This document shows, in pieces, positions 1-14,400 of a DNA stretch of 64,000 nucleotides (position 1 is its first letter; each line of letters begins with the position of its first letter). A model generated the notes under the pieces. The model made no database searches, was not told the origin of the DNA, and was given only the letters and a program-made list of their open reading frames with translations. Origin of the DNA: Euglena gracilis (lineage: Eukaryota > Euglenida > Euglenophyceae > Euglenales); the NCBI GenBank assembly GCA_039621445.1, contig CP154956.1:72290914-72354913 (forward strand), in the 5' to 3' direction. A program made the position numbers and the translations under genes.

Positions 1-2259
1 ACAGAATTTTTTCACTGCTATTTTTTTAATTTTTCTCCATCCCTTCACACCATTTCTCCAGAATTTGTCAACCACCTGATTCGTTGTTTGGGGAAAAGGG
101 AGCCGTTTCTCGAGAGGGGGGGGGTCATATTTGGGCAAAATTCAACGCGCCCAGGGGGGTTGTATACTTGGGGTTTACTTCACTGGCACCGCCACCAGTC
201 ATCCTTCCTCAGATGGGGGATGCAGGCCCTCGACGACAAATCCCCCTCCCTATTACGCATTTAGCACATTCCTAAAAAGTGTTTGCAGGAACTTCGACAA
301 CAAAGCGCCAAAAGTCCATACCACGTTCTGTTTGTTCCCTGGTAAGTGCTCACCCAGACAGAAACCCATGGGATTTTGAGTCCTCCAAGGTTGGTGCATA
401 ATTAACAGCCCGTTGTGGACCCATCTGCCAAAAATGTTCATTGGGTGGGTGGAATTTTGAAATTTGGGCAAAATGGGGCCAAAGTTGGATGGATGTACGC
501 TTTGGGTCTCGGAATTTTGATTTTCCTGCCCAAATAACCCCCCCAAACAAAAAACCCCTCCTGGGGGTCTTTAAATTTCTGCCCAAATAAAACCGGGTTT
601 GATATTGGGGGGGCTTAAATGAAGAGCCACACCCACTGAATCCCAGTTTCTTCAAATTGACATGGCCCAGCACATTTGTCAGAAGCAGATCTGGTGGGAG
701 CAACAAAAACATCAAACCTCCGCCTCCGCCGGGGTCCTTGGAGCTGCCACTTGAGACTGGCCGGCGTACGGTATGGACTGGCTGACGTGTGGAATCTGAA
801 GTTGCTGTGGTCCTGACACAAGCAACACTTCATTTAGAAAGAGTTTGTGAATGCTGAACTTTTTTGCCATTCCACACAAACAAAAGATGTCAATTTCGGT
901 GTACATGTTTGGTGCGGCGCAGTTCACAAATGTGAACCTGTGAACCCTTATCTGAGGCATGCACTGTCCAGTCATTCTCATTCATAATCATAATCACAAT
1001 CACAGTGCCACACCACCGGTTAGTTAGGATGGCAACAAATGCAACTTTGCATTTCATTTTCAGAAGATCAAGATCAAAGGAGTGGATGGACCACTTCTCA
1101 GCAACAAAACATGCCATGTTCGAGAAAGCATGGGAAAAGCATGGGGAGAACAACCTGCCTGACAATAACTAATGGCTGCCTGACAGAAACTGTCTGAGAG
1201 TTGTGCATTCAAAAGGGTAGAAATGCACCTGGGGCACTGCTCGCACTTTGAAGTAACTTATCTTACAATCAGGATAAAAATGACAGGAAACAAAAATTAT
1301 GCAAAACCACCCAATTTCCCACCATTTTTCCCGTATTTTTTCCTCTGTACCATTTCTACGCCTTTTTTGGGGGGAAAGCCACGCTCAGACACACTCAAAA
1401 ATTTCACACAAAAAAGACAGGGTATGGCATATATGGCCAATTTTGGGGTCTTTTTTTTTCTGATGAAAAATCACAGACACCCAGAAGACCATTTTTGAAA
1501 TTTTAAGTTGCCTTTTTGCTGAAATCTTTCCTCACAAGTGGGAAAATTTGCCCATTTCTGCGACCAGTTGAATATTCCCATCATTAAATATTCGGAAGTC
1601 AACGTTTTCCCATCACTTTTCCTCATCGATTTTCTTTCCTGTCATTCTCATTTTTGTCTGGGCATTCTTTCAACACTCGGCCAAAGCGCGGGGGAGATAC
1701 TTCAATTCCAATTACCCCTGTCAAAAATGCAGGTCAGGTGTTTGGTAGGATTTGGCATCAAATCTGAAATACAGTGCATGGAACTTACATTCTGTGGATG
1801 TGTTCATTACCACCAGCTGCAAAGCATTTTTCACACCGGAGCCAGCCTGAACCAGGAATTGCTGTTGGTGCGCAAACAATGGGACAGGGGGCGGACTCTC
1901 AACAGCAGCTGCAGTGGAGGATGGAGGCAGCGAAGCCTTCGTCCAAGAGAAATAACCCTTGGCATTAGAAGAGCAATCAACCATCCTTAGCGGACTGGGT
2001 GGGGGAGATAATGCATTCGATCGACCAGTTTGCAAAATCGCTATGCACTGACTTGTGAGGTATATGAATAAACACCATCATTATGTGGCCGGTCAGTTGA
2101 CTTGTGGATCCACCAATGACTGTTCGATCTAGTAAGCCATCTACAACCAGTCCTGTTTGGAACAGAACATTTTTTTTGCATTGATAAGACGCAGAGGGCT
2201 ATTGAAATTGGCACCTGTAATCAATCTCTTTGAGAAAATAAATAGCTTTTTTGGGGGGC
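1..2259. other. 3' flank of HRD1, no gene supported
   Basis: This stretch lies beyond the HRD1 stop codon. I see no recognisable domain on either strand. A minus-strand open stretch at 1721-2035 is rich in Pro, Ser, Ala and Gln and could be a further exon or 3' UTR, but nothing ties it to HRD1. Short C-tract motifs (CAAATAACCCC-like) occur at 530-610. Confidence 0.4.
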
Positions 2260-2443
2260 TCAGCCATAAACTCTTTGAAAGAAGGCGCCACTGGTTTGCA
2301 CCGTATGGTCGGTGGCGTCAAGGGGCGTTAGAGCTGTTTCGGGTGCCTTGGCAGGGGGTGGGGTGGCTGCCTCGGAGTTAATGCTTGCAGATGTCGACGA
2401 CGATTCACCATGGATATGCGCTTGAGGTTGTACCTGGTGCAGC
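2260..2443 (-). CDS. HRD1: HRD1 exon 9, C-terminal tail (tentative)
   Basis: Acceptor CTTTCAAACTCAG at 2444. The phase matches exon 8 and gives 60 aa (LHQVQPQAHIHGESSSTSAS...PPPAKAPETALTPLD) to TGA at 2260-2262. Low-complexity tails are normal in HRD1, so homology cannot confirm it. Support comes from the splice sites, the phase and the open frame. Confidence 0.6.
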
Positions 2444-5400
2444 CTGAGTTTGAAAGGGGAAAAGGCATTTCACTTTTGACTTAATATGTCCACTGTCTTA
2501 ATTGTTTCATCAAAAGGAAATTTGCCAGTTTGCATTGCATCACTGACCTCAATTTCCTGCCCTATTTTGGGGGGGGTCTTATTTTTGGATTTTTGCTTGA
2601 TCGGCCCAGGGGGGTCTGATTTTGGGGGGGAGTCTTATTTTGGGGGGGGTCTTCTTTGGGGGGGGTTACTTTTCGAAAATTGAGATGAGGGCTTCATCTC
2701 TTTTTTCGAAGAGTAAAAGCCGCCGTACACTACAAGCCACAAACAGTTTTGTTTGCAAAACAATCTGAGACCCCCCCTGACGGCGCAAAGCGCCGAAGAC
2801 GGTGAAAACTTTCCTGAAAAATTACCAAAAACCCCAAATTCACACACAAAAATGATGCAATTTCAAAAATCTTCAGATTTTTGAAGTGCAAAAAAAAACA
2901 TGATAAATGTCAACTTACATCAAGAAAAATTTTTGACGCTTGTGGGAACCTGAAAAATGGTGTTTTTTCGGGCCCGGGTCGGTCAAGAAAAAAAACCAAA
3001 AATAAGACCCCCCTGGAGGCTTCTAGCGGACCCAAAAATAAGACCCGGGTCCCATTTTTGGGGGGGTTAATAGATGAAGCTCTCTTCAAGAAGTGGTTGA
3101 GAAAAACATAATCTCTTGGATTTTTTTGGTCAATTGACTGATCGCACAGGGTTTGTATTTGAATATTCATTTGCACTTGCATTTTGCATACACATTTTAT
3201 GTGAAAATGCTTGCCGCAAAGGGGGGGCTGTTTTGGCTGGGAGTACAGGGTTGTTCAAAGCTTGAAAAAGATTCTGGCTGCAGGGTTTGCAAAGCAAAAA
3301 ATCCTCCTTTCAGCCTGCCTTGCTGGTGACATGAGCTGGGAGGAGAACAATAAAACTTAGCAAGGAGTGATGCTCTTCTAGTTAACTCTGCTCGCTCTGT
3401 GATGTTCTCTAATAATGGCATTGTGCTAAATAAGACTGTGTCCATTTTTTTATGAAGGATGAACGCTCCTCTCTGCTTCCTTCGGCGCTTTGTATTCTCT
3501 CTGTCGTTCATTTTGCTCTGCATTTTTTTTAATTGAAAGCTTTCAGTTCCCTACATACCAGCTGGTCTCCGAAAATGAGAAAAAGGAAGCCCTAATGGGA
3601 CCTTCCGCAGAGTAAGGTAAATGGTCAGAATTTGTGGGGCTCTAAATACGCTTCATCATGATGGCATTGATGGTATTACAATCAAAAGAAAGTTGTGTGG
3701 TTCCTTCACACACCACCACATCACACACCAGGCATCCATGTAAATCTGCAGCTGCTGTTGCTGAAGCTGCAGCTGCTCCTGCAGTTGCTGCTTGACCTTC
3801 AGCTTCTTGGACGCCTGCCCCTTCGACTTGGCCGGCTTCTTGGACGCCCCCGGGGCTGCTCGGGAGGAGCTGGCGTCCGCCGCCCCTCCGCCGGCCTCGG
3901 CGGCGTCCACCGGGGCGGGGGCGGGCTGCGGCTGGACGACAGGGGTGCGCGGTGGGTCGAGCAAGGTCTGCTTGTTGCAGTAGGGGCACTTGTTGTTGCG
4001 CTCCATCCTGCAAACAAAAGGGGGAACCCCAAGGGGCCGGAAGGTAGCAGTGGGGACTGGGGGTGTCTGAAGGACTGCGGGGAGAGGAGTCCAGCCAAGG
4101 GGGAAAAAATGTTGGCTGGCTGGCTGGCTGTTCCAGGAATGCGGCGTTGACACTGGTGAAAGTTGCTTTTTTGAAGAGTTGATCCATTTGTTTTTGGGGG
4201 AGTTTTTTTATTGGCGTCAATTGGTGCCAATTTCATGGCACCAATGGTGATAAAAGTTGTAAAAAGAAATAAAAGATGACCCAAAATTTAGGTGTTTTGA
4301 CATACGTATTTGATTTTGCTGTATTTTGGGAACGTCCATATTTTTCTTTTTGTGAACCTCCCACCCCCCCCCCCATGTGATTGACCCCCCCCCCGTTAGT
4401 TATTGTTGGCCCCCTGCGCTGTTGGCCCTGATTTGAACCCCCCCTGGGTTGACCCCTTCCTCTTCTGGGCCCTAACTGATCCCCCCATTCCCATTTTTTT
4501 GGGTTTGAGAATGAATTACAAGAAGTGTTTTCCCTCAATAAATGCCTTCTTTGTCTGACAAAGTGGTTGGGAAATGTCGAAAACACACAGTTCCAAGATT
4601 ATGTCCAATGGTGATAGGGTGTCTTGAGAATTCATCCAGCGTGTGGCATGTGAGCCCAAGTTGGGGAAAGTGACCCCCATCCTCTTTTGGGTCCAACTTG
4701 ACCCAAGTCAATAACACAGGGGAGGGAATAAACTCAGGCCCATGCCTTTTCTCACAAGTTTGATGATTTGGCTCAAACAATGAAAATAAACAAATCAACA
4801 TTTGACCAGACAGGACAACATTGCATTGAAGAGGGGTGATTTGCTATGCTGTTTCTCAATGATTGTTTTTTTGGCCAGATGTTGAAAAAAGTCTTCAGTT
4901 TTGCTTGTTTTGTTTCTTCTATTTGTGTTACTTCTCAGGTAATTATTTGATAATCAGGTGCCATTGCTAGAACCCTGAGGGGGGGGGGCGAATGGGCACT
5001 GAAAGCTTCGACTGAGGATGCCCCCTCCAAAATGACATGACATAGACCTTGCCTGCACTTGAAACTCCCATTGCAGAAGGACAGGGTTTGCACCGAGCTC
5101 ACTGGCGCATACATATGCAGCGAGGTGCACCACACACATGCACATGGACATTTGGGGTGAGCCTTCACAGGTGATCGCGTGAGCAGGTGCTATGCATGTG
5201 TGTCCCATACAACGGACCACCACTCAGTTCTCTTCCAATGCAGGGGGGAGGGGGCGAGCAGCACTGAGGCAATTGAGGCAAGAGGAATCAAAATAGGTTC
5301 CTCTGGGCAAAGCCCAGGAGAGCAGCGGCACACCAGGACTTGAGGCAATGTTTGTGGAAGATATGCCCACATGGCAGCTTCTTCGCCTGGTTGGTCATGT

Positions 5401-8400
5401 CGTCGTAGCAGATGATGCACTGCGGGTCTCGAGCAATCTCCTCGTCTGTTGCATTCGGATACCTGTGAATGGCCAAAAATCGAAAAATTCATTCGCATTT
5501 GAACCAATACCGCAATTGAAAAAAAAAAATATCAGAAACTCAAACAGAAAACAAAAAACACCTGGTGGATGACCCAGTCTGAACCCCCCCACTCCATATC
5601 AGCCCACATGAAAATTCACGCTTTTTTGCCACCATTGTTGACAACCCAAAAGGTGCCCGAGACCCCCCCCCCCCCAGACATCATCTTTCCAGGCAAATCT
5701 GTGGCTCTGACACTGTAACAGAGTGCAGCCTAAACCCCCGTCCCATTTACACCGACGGGTCGGCATATCACTTTCACATTTCTTGAAATACTGGGGGGGT
5801 CAGTATGAAAGGGTGGTCGGAATAAATGGACAAGGTTCTCGACTGGAGGGGGAGGGGACGAAGCGACGTACATCCATCCACTCCCCTGTTTTATCGTCAC
5901 CCCCAATAAACAACAATCCACCTGTTCACATTTCGCCAAAAAGTCGATGGTGGAGAGGGCGTGGGCTTTTGTATGTAAACACCCCCCAAATAACACCCCC
6001 CCCCAAATAACCCCCCCCCAAATAACACCCCCCCCCTCGGGGGCCGATTTCGAGCGCCCAAATAACACCCCCCCCTGTTTTCCTTTGGTTTTACATGTAA
6101 AAATAACACCCCCCCCCAAATAACCCCCCCCCCCCTGGGGCCCCAGTTCGGGTGCCCAAATAACACACCGGGGGGGTGTGTTATTTGGGGGGGGGGGGGT
6201 TACTGCGACCTCCTTGTGCTTTGTGATGCATTACCTTGGTGTACACCAGATGCAAGAGAGGGGGTCGGCATAAATGGAAATCTGCATTTTTCCAGGGGTC
6301 GGCACAAATGGATTTCATCTGATTCTTTCGGGGGGGGGGGGGTGTAAATGGGGGAAGTAGGTATAAACGGGGGGTCGGTCTTAATGGGGGGGGGGGGGGG
6401 CAGAACGGGAAGGCCTGGTGGGGGGGTCGAACCCCCCCCCCGGGAGGTGGGGGGGGTCGACCCCCCCCCACCCACCACAGCATTTTCACCAATTTCGAGA
6501 AAACGGGGATTTGGCCAGAAATTATTTGAATTTTTTTTGAAAAATGATCCCAAAACACATTGATTTTTTGATGGAAAACCATATTTTTTTTCACAAAAAA
6601 TCTCAAAATTTTCCGTCCTAAAAATTGGTACTTTTTAGGGGGGGGGGGTGAAAAAAACGAAGGTCAAAAAAAGTGTACAAATTTTGGCGCAGTCAAATTT
6701 TACTGACATTTTTTCTCGTTGAAATTTTTTGGACTTCAATAGCCTTTTTTTTTTGCTTCAAAAACCTCTCAAATTCAACATTTTGGGAAAATGTTGAATT
6801 ATTGGAAGGTGCGAAAAAATGGGGTTTTTGGGTGGTTTTTGGGGGGGACCCCCTGTATGGGTCCCAAAATGGGTCAAAAATTTTTTTCGGGTCCAAAAAT
6901 TGGTGCTCCCGGAAATACGGGAAGAGGTGGTGGGGGGGGGGTGGTCGACCCCCCCACCCACCATGCAGGGGGTGGGGGGGGGGGGTGGTCGACCCCCCCC
7001 CCATCCACCACCCTGGCTGTTTGGCCGATTCCCATTCTGCCCTGGGGTGGGGGGTTAATTGCTACTCCACTCCTCCACCTGTAAAAATTTTCACCGCTGC
7101 AATTTATGTGACGGCCAAGTTGGTGCCCTGCCCTCATCAAATGACAGTCCAATTAACGTAGTATCCTCCCCCATAACACCATTACCCCCCCATGTAATTG
7201 ACCCGGGTCGCCCAACAGAGTAGGGGGTCAACTTCGGGGGGGGGTCAAGTTGAGTTCAACAGCCAATGGCTCAGCGGTGAGATTTTTCCCTACACCACCT
7301 GGTTTCAACACCATCTGAGCTGTCACTGGCGGTATCACAGCGGTGGGAGATTTCATGCAGGCCATGTGAGGGAGGGAGAACTTGGTTGTCGCTGACATTG
7401 GCAAACTGGTGGGAATCTTCATAGGGGTGATGTGGGTAGGTGGGGCACTTTTGCTGTCACTCATGGGACCACGGCAGCAAGAATTTCATGTGCGTGATGT
7501 GAGGGAGTGGTGCAAAAAAATTGGGCTGCCACTTGTTTTGGCACAGCGGCGTGATTTCGATGTGGGAGGGAGCGGAGGACACTCACAAGACTCTCCACAA
7601 CTGGTGATAAGGGGAGGTAGGGCATTGACAGGGCTGTCAGGGCATCATAGCCATAAGAATTGTGATGAATTAAGTTGATTGGGGGGGGGTCCTTTATGGT
7701 GGCACAGTGGAGGGGACTTTCATGACAGGTGATATGAGGGGGAATGGCAGAGAACTTGGCTATCACTTAAATCACACAGCGGTGGGATTTTATACGGGCG
7801 GGTGGGGGATGTGGGAGCATTTGAGCTGTCAGATACGGGATCGCGATTTTTCCACAATATCTGAAAGGATTAGGGCACCTTCTGGGCTGTCAAAACAACG
7901 GTGACAACAGAGGCAATTTTCATACAGGTGTTGTCTGTGGGATGGGGAGTGTGGGACACCTACTGGACAGTCAACAATTGCGTAGCGGTTAGATTTCTTA
8001 TACCTCCCCCCCCCCCGTGATTTGATAAATGGATACCCCCTTGGTCATTGCTCTCCTGGGCTGTTGTGCCCAACTTGACCACCCCCCCCCACTCAAAGTT
8101 GATGTTGACCCCCCTCCTCTGTTAGACCAACATGACTCCCCCACCCGCCCAGTATTTTGCTCTCACACGAACTTCTTGGCCACCCCAGCAGCCCTGTGGC
8201 ATTATCCCCCCCAACGCACTTATGGCCAATTTCCCCCCCCCCCAGGACCCTGTCCTGGGGGGGTCCTGGGGGGGGGGGTCCTGGGGGGGTCCTGGGGGGG
8301 TCCTGGGGGGGTCTTGGGGGGGTCCTGGGGGGGTCCTGGGGGGGTCCTGGAGGGGTCCCGCAACTTTTCGCAAAGGGGGGTCCCGCAACTTTTTCGCAAA

Positions 8401-11400
8401 ATTTTTGCAGCACAAGATGAGGTTATTTTGAAGCCCGGGGGGGTCCCGGGGGGGGGGGGGGCGGGAGCCCCCCCCCCCCGGGAGCGGGCGCCGAAGGCGC
8501 CCGGAACTCCACGGTCAGTGGGTCATCTGGGTACCGCCCCCCGGTGGGTCCTGGGGGGGTCCTGGGGGGGTCCTGGGGGGGTCCTGGGGGGTCCTGGGGG
8601 GGTGGGGTCCTGGGGGGGGGTCCTGGGGGGGGGGAACTGGCCATGACTCCCCCAACGTCTCGGCAATGACAGCAGCCCTGTGGTGTGCTCATGTCGTCCC
8701 ACAGCAAATGACTCCTGAGTTGTTACCCCAATCCCACCTCACCCCCCCACGAACTTCTTGGCCGCCCAGAAGCACTGTGGTGAAAGCCATGAAATTCTGC
8801 TCTGCGAATTTCATGGCTGCCTCAGCACCATGTAGTTCTCATACCGGCCCGCAACGCACAAAAGCTGAGATGTTGCCTCAACCACACCCCGCCTCCAGAT
8901 CAAAGATTGACCACAAACAGTTATCCAATTCTTTTGTGCTCATGTCTTCGATCAATAGAAGCGGGAGGGATCATCCCTTGTTTGGGAGTTCAGGTGTCGG
9001 CGCTTCAGTACCAGTCCTGACCAGATGAGTCAGCCCCCCCACCCCCCACCCATATGCAAATTTGGGGAGAACCTGAGCTGTTGCCCCAACCCTGCCACAC
9101 CCTCCCATCTCACTTGGGCGGCCTAACTCACACTTAGCTTTGAAAATGACTGTAAAATTGTGCCGACACACAATTTCTCAAAAAGTTCTGCACTCCAACA
9201 CCAATTTTCAGGACAGTCAGCATTGGCGCCCGGGTCTAGGCACGAAAACAACGACTTGGCACATCATGGTCTGTGGGCACACGTCTTCCAGGGCCCAGTG
9301 TGCGTGAACCCAGAGCACTGGGTAAATGAAACGAGGGGGTGCCCCTGTTTGAGCAGTTGTTTGCACAGTTGTTTGCGCAGTTTCGCAATTGAGCAACTAT
9401 TTTTTTCGTCGCAAAAAATAAAACATTGCACACTTGCTCAATGTTTTGAATTTTTGTAATTCTAAATGTGAGTGGTCATTGCGCACTTGCGCAGTGGTTA
9501 CACAACGTATATGCTGAAATGTGTTTTCATTGCGCATCTGCGCAATGTGCGCCGTTATTCAGAATGAAAATTTAAGAGGTTGCACGACTGTGCAATACAA
9601 CTACAACTTTCAAACAACTGAGCAAACACATTGCGCACTTGCGCAATGTGTTCTGACTTCACACATTCATCCATCACGGCACATTATCATCAAACAATGA
9701 CTGACTATTTTTTTAAAAAAAACAGTCATTTTCTTCGCGTATGATCCCTCCCTCAGCTGCCGATACCTCTGCATTAATATCGCTTTGTTGCGCCCCAGCG
9801 TCAAGCAACCTACGACTACGACAACAGAGCAGACTCATATTGGTGTCGACTAAGGCTACATTCTTGTACAGGAGTCACATTGAGTTTTTATTTCTGGGGG
9901 AAGCCCGGCTGCTGTCGTCCAAAAAAATTTCTGGCCCTGCTTTTGGCCGTGATGGCACCCCCTCCCCGGAATTCCATACCTCAAAAACACAGCATCACGC
10001 CACACAAACATAAATTCAACAAATAAATTCAACAAATAAACACAGATTCTTGGAAGTGAACATAAGGATATTCTCATTTTTCATTTTCCCCAAGCAGACC
10101 TGGACAAGGGGGAGGTATCTGGGGTATCCTTACACATACTTAAAAATAGTTGACTTTCTGAAAGATCTCCGCGGTTATTCTCAGCGAGAAGAAAATGGTT
10201 GGGAACCTTTCCATTCCCCACAGACAAATGAAGGTAAAAAAAAGACAAACGATCCTGTTCATCGAAAAACCAAAGGTGAAACTAACTCAAAGGACATTTA
10301 TTCAATCAAAATTTAGCTTAGTCTCAATCTCTCACGGGAGTCTCAAACGTAAAATTTCACTGCATGACTGAATGCAAACCCATTCAAAAAAAAAATTGGA
10401 ACAAAACCAAACCCACTGACAAAAGGGACTGGATAATAAAAGCAATTCTTCGATAAAGCAAAAGAGCAATCCAGAAAATCCAAGCGATGGGCATGGAGAA
10501 CCCCATTTTTGCAACGAACAAACCTTTCATCAAGGCAGGTGATGAGTTTACGGTATCGTATGAAATCAGCAATAGTCTTTTTGAACGACCGCAGGGTGAC
10601 GAACAACTCGCGTACCAGATGGATGGGAATACCATAGAACCACAAAATGATCAAGAAGAAGGCCATGTACAAAAGGCATTGGAGGAGGTCCGAGAATATT
10701 TCCAGGTAGAATTTGTACTTTCCTGTTTAAGATGAAAATTCAAATAGTATTATTAAGATATTATTCAATTTCTTATATGCTTCAAAGATTGTAAAACTTC
10801 AAAACAATCTATCAAATTCAACTTCATCAAAATTGAAAATGAAACCTTGCATATCAAAAGCAAAATACAGAAATAAACACCATCATCAAATCACGTGTCA
10901 TCAAAACACTAACCTCAATAAATTACCAAATATATAGAGAATCCTTTAGGAATCGTCATTTGTCGTCACCAGGCGGCCAAAACGGCATTGACTGAATTTT
11001 TTTATTTTTTTCACACACGTGCAGATGCGAACTGGTTTTATCAAATTTTGACCACGACAAGGGCCCCACAGGTTTGTTGTTGAAGCTGAAGCACACATTT
11101 CTGATATATATGTGTGAGTGTGTATGGCCCAACTATATGGCCCCTCTGGGGGTATATAGTTGTGTGTGTGTGTGTGTGTGTGTTTGGTGGTGTTTTACCC
11201 CACCCCATCTTGAGGTTCTCGCGGACATCCAGCCCGCACTGCCAGTGCAACATTGACCCTAACCCCCCCCCCCGAATAGTGCCCCCCCCCCCGAATAGAA
11301 GCTCCCCCCTCGGTTTTCGACCAAAATGCCGAATAGTGCCCCCCCCCAAATAGTAGGCCACTCCCTGTGGATTGTCTGTCAATTGGGACGGACGGCAAGT

Positions 11401-14400
11401 GCTTTGGCTCCTTCAGCCATAGGTGAAATTTAATTAGGGTTGGGTGAGTTTACGTGCAATGATCCAATGCATCCACTAGAGTAACATTTTGCAGCAAATT
11501 TAACATGGCTTGGAAAGGTAAGACGTGTAAACCCACAAAGAAATTTCTTCGATAATGCTCGGACCCCCTGGTTTTCGACCACTTTTCCGAATAGTGCCCC
11601 CCCCCGAATAGAAGCCCCCCCCCCCGGATTTTCGACCAACGTTCCGAATAGAAGCCCCCGGGGGCTTCTATTCGGGGGGTTTAACCCTGACCTGACCCTA
11701 ACCCTAACCCCTAACCCTAACCCCCCATGGCACTGTAGACTTTCGAAGCAATTGTTCTCAGAAATTCAGACACGTTGCTGTAATATCAATACCTCTGAGA
11801 ACGGCTGGGCAAACCACAATATTCTCATATTGGTTCAATATGGTCTCAATACCACTCCAATATGGTCTCAATAATCCCCCCCATTTTAGAAATCAGCTCA
11901 AGGAACTTTCAAAAAACCAAAGCAATCAAGGACGGTCGGAGAAATTTTAACAAGTAACTTTCATTGCTTGTCAGCCATTCGATTTTGGAAATTTTTGTTG
12001 CATTTGCAAACAAGATGGAGGATGCTGGCTCCAGGTTTGGTACAGACCAGAAAACGTGCGCTGGGAGAGTTAGCCCACAACAAGAAGTGGACAACAAGAA
12101 AGACGTGGAAAAGTGAGAGAACAACCAGAAATAGGTTTGCATTGAAAAAAAAGTGTGGCGTATGACATGTCCTCACCCAGGGGAGGTTCGTTTACTGACC
12201 TCACTGTCCTCAAGCCCAAATCCTCTCACCCTCGACACCTCCCCTGCAGGTTGACAAACCCACCAACACCTCAAAAATTTGCAAAAAAAATTTCGTCCCG
12301 ATTCGAGAGGACAAATTTTTGAAGGGTGTTTTGGGGTGGATGGATAAGTCGACCTCCCAGGTTGGGTCATGGCCGCGCACCCTCATCTTTGATCATCAGA
12401 GTTGAACTTAGGCGGCCGGATTCGCACTTAAGGGTTTTTCCTTTGAAATGGGCGCATTTGCGCAAATTTACAATTTTTGTGAAATTTCTGGGATCCTGTA
12501 CCCTGACACACGGAAAAAAGATTATCAACTGTTGCACCCCTCTGCTGTAGGGGATTAACTCCCGGTGGTTTGGTGCAAATGCTGCTTACCGAGTGACGCG
12601 AAGAGGGAGGAGGGTGAGACTGGTGCTGTTGCATGCCAAACAGGTGAGAGACACACAGACAGTGTTACGACTATTGGTGCTTGTGCTGACGTGGTGACTG
12701 AACTGGCTTGGATACTGCAGCCGCCCGTAAGAACACACGGAGCCTTATCAGATCACATACTACAGACTACGTCAGCCAGCCGTCACACAACTGATGTGTG
12801 TTTGTGGACGCAAATGCGCGCACAAACAAATTTATGTTTATGGGCGCATTTGCACGCACAAAACTGTGGGCGCAAATGCGCGCACAAGCAAATTTTGTTT
12901 GTGGGCGCATTTGCGCAAATGCGCGCACCATCATTTTGGGGAAACTAGTATGTGGGTGGTTTGTGCAATGGGAGGCAACGAACAACATGTCTGTGTTAAA
13001 GCACTGATGATGACCATGACGCTACGACAGGGCAGAACGGGAAGGCCTGGTGGGGGGGTCGACCCCCCCACCCGGGAGGTGGGGGGGGGGGGGGTGGGTC
13101 GACCCCCACCCACCACAGCATTTTCACCAATTTCGGGAAAACGGGGATTTTGGCCAGAAATTTTTTGAATTTTTTTTTGAAAAATGAACCCAAAACACAT
13201 GATTTTTTGATGGAAACCCACATTTTTTTCACAAAAAAATCTCAAAAAATTCAGGGTTAAAAATTGGTACTTTTTATGAAGGGGGGTGAAAAAAAAGAAG
13301 GTCAAAAAAAGTGGACAAATTTTTGGCACAATCAAATTTTACTGACATTTTTCTCGTTGAAATTTTTTGGACTTTCAATAGCATAGCACACCGCCGGTAG
13401 CTCGGGCACATCGGGGAAACAGCCGAAAAGAACAAGAAGGGAAGTGAAGGTCCCATTCCTGTGTCGATTTTTTGTGTTTTTTTCACTCCTACGGGGGAAG
13501 GTCCCGGGGTTTTCAACGTGCAAAGCCCATTTCCGGACCCCCCAAAAACACCATTTTTGGCCAAAGTCCCAGGGGTCACACTGCCCAAAAAAAATTTTGG
13601 TCATTGTTTGCACTCGCTTGTCGCCGTGCTTTCAAACCCCCCGGAGCCATACAGCCAAAATCAAAAAAAAAACTAGAAATGTGCGAATGTGCGAATCAAC
13701 ATAAAAAAGCTTAAATGCGAATCCGGCCGCCTAAGTTGAAACCTTCCACGCCTGATGGGTTCAGAGGTGGTAACTTTGGGCTGGCTGGAGAAAGGCTACT
13801 TTGAAACACACACACACACACACATACACTTGCCAAAGGAATACCTCAGCTGAAACCAGGTCTGGCCTGCTTTGAAATTGCGTCCCACCTCAACCAAAAG
13901 ATGACCATTCATGATTTGCACACAACGCATAAATTGGTATTGGTTTGATTACATTAAGGTTGGGGTGTTGGTTAGAGTTAGGAATGGGATTCATGGCAGT
14001 GCTACAATTGTCAATCTGAGTCAGTTTGGCCCAAGTTTAGCCAAACCCTGTGCCTGACCCTAACTCAATCCCTGATACAAACTACAACCCAAATACACGG
14101 AACTCTCCCCAGGGGGTCTCGATAACTCACCAACAGTGAGACAAGGGAAGCCCAGAGAGAGGAGGGGAGGAGACACTCACCCCTCTTCAACCTCGACTCC
14201 GACAAGAACTTGTAATTTTTCAGTTTGGGAGCGAGTCAAAGGTGAAGACACCTGTGAAAATTTGAAGGAAAAAAAGAAAATCAATGGACTTCCTTTGAAT
14301 ATTCCTCTGTGCGAGGGGCAGGATTAATGCAGGAGGCCGTTTGAAAAACTGTGGAAATTATCCGCCATTTTTCGCAATTTTCGCCCTTTCTGAATTTTCA

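Larger units (their letters stand above)
5463..10523 (-). other. HRD1 intron 6, filled with repeats
   Basis: 5061 nt between the last membrane exon and the RING exon. It holds a C-tract element (5985-6205), a dispersed repeat shared with 13.0 kb (6395-6760), degenerate ~100-bp tandem repeats (7270-8020), GGTCCTGGGGGG arrays (8255-8640) and GC-palindrome iterons (9350-9680). No exon is visible. Confidence 0.65.

Noticed and set aside
8029-8707. 205-codon Gly/Pro-rich frame and its antisense partner.
   Set aside because: Produced by GGTCCTGGGGGG arrays; no conserved domain and no splice context.
11682-11726. Chromosome end marked by CCCTAA repeats.
   Set aside because: Only four to five irregular units, with gene sequence on both sides.
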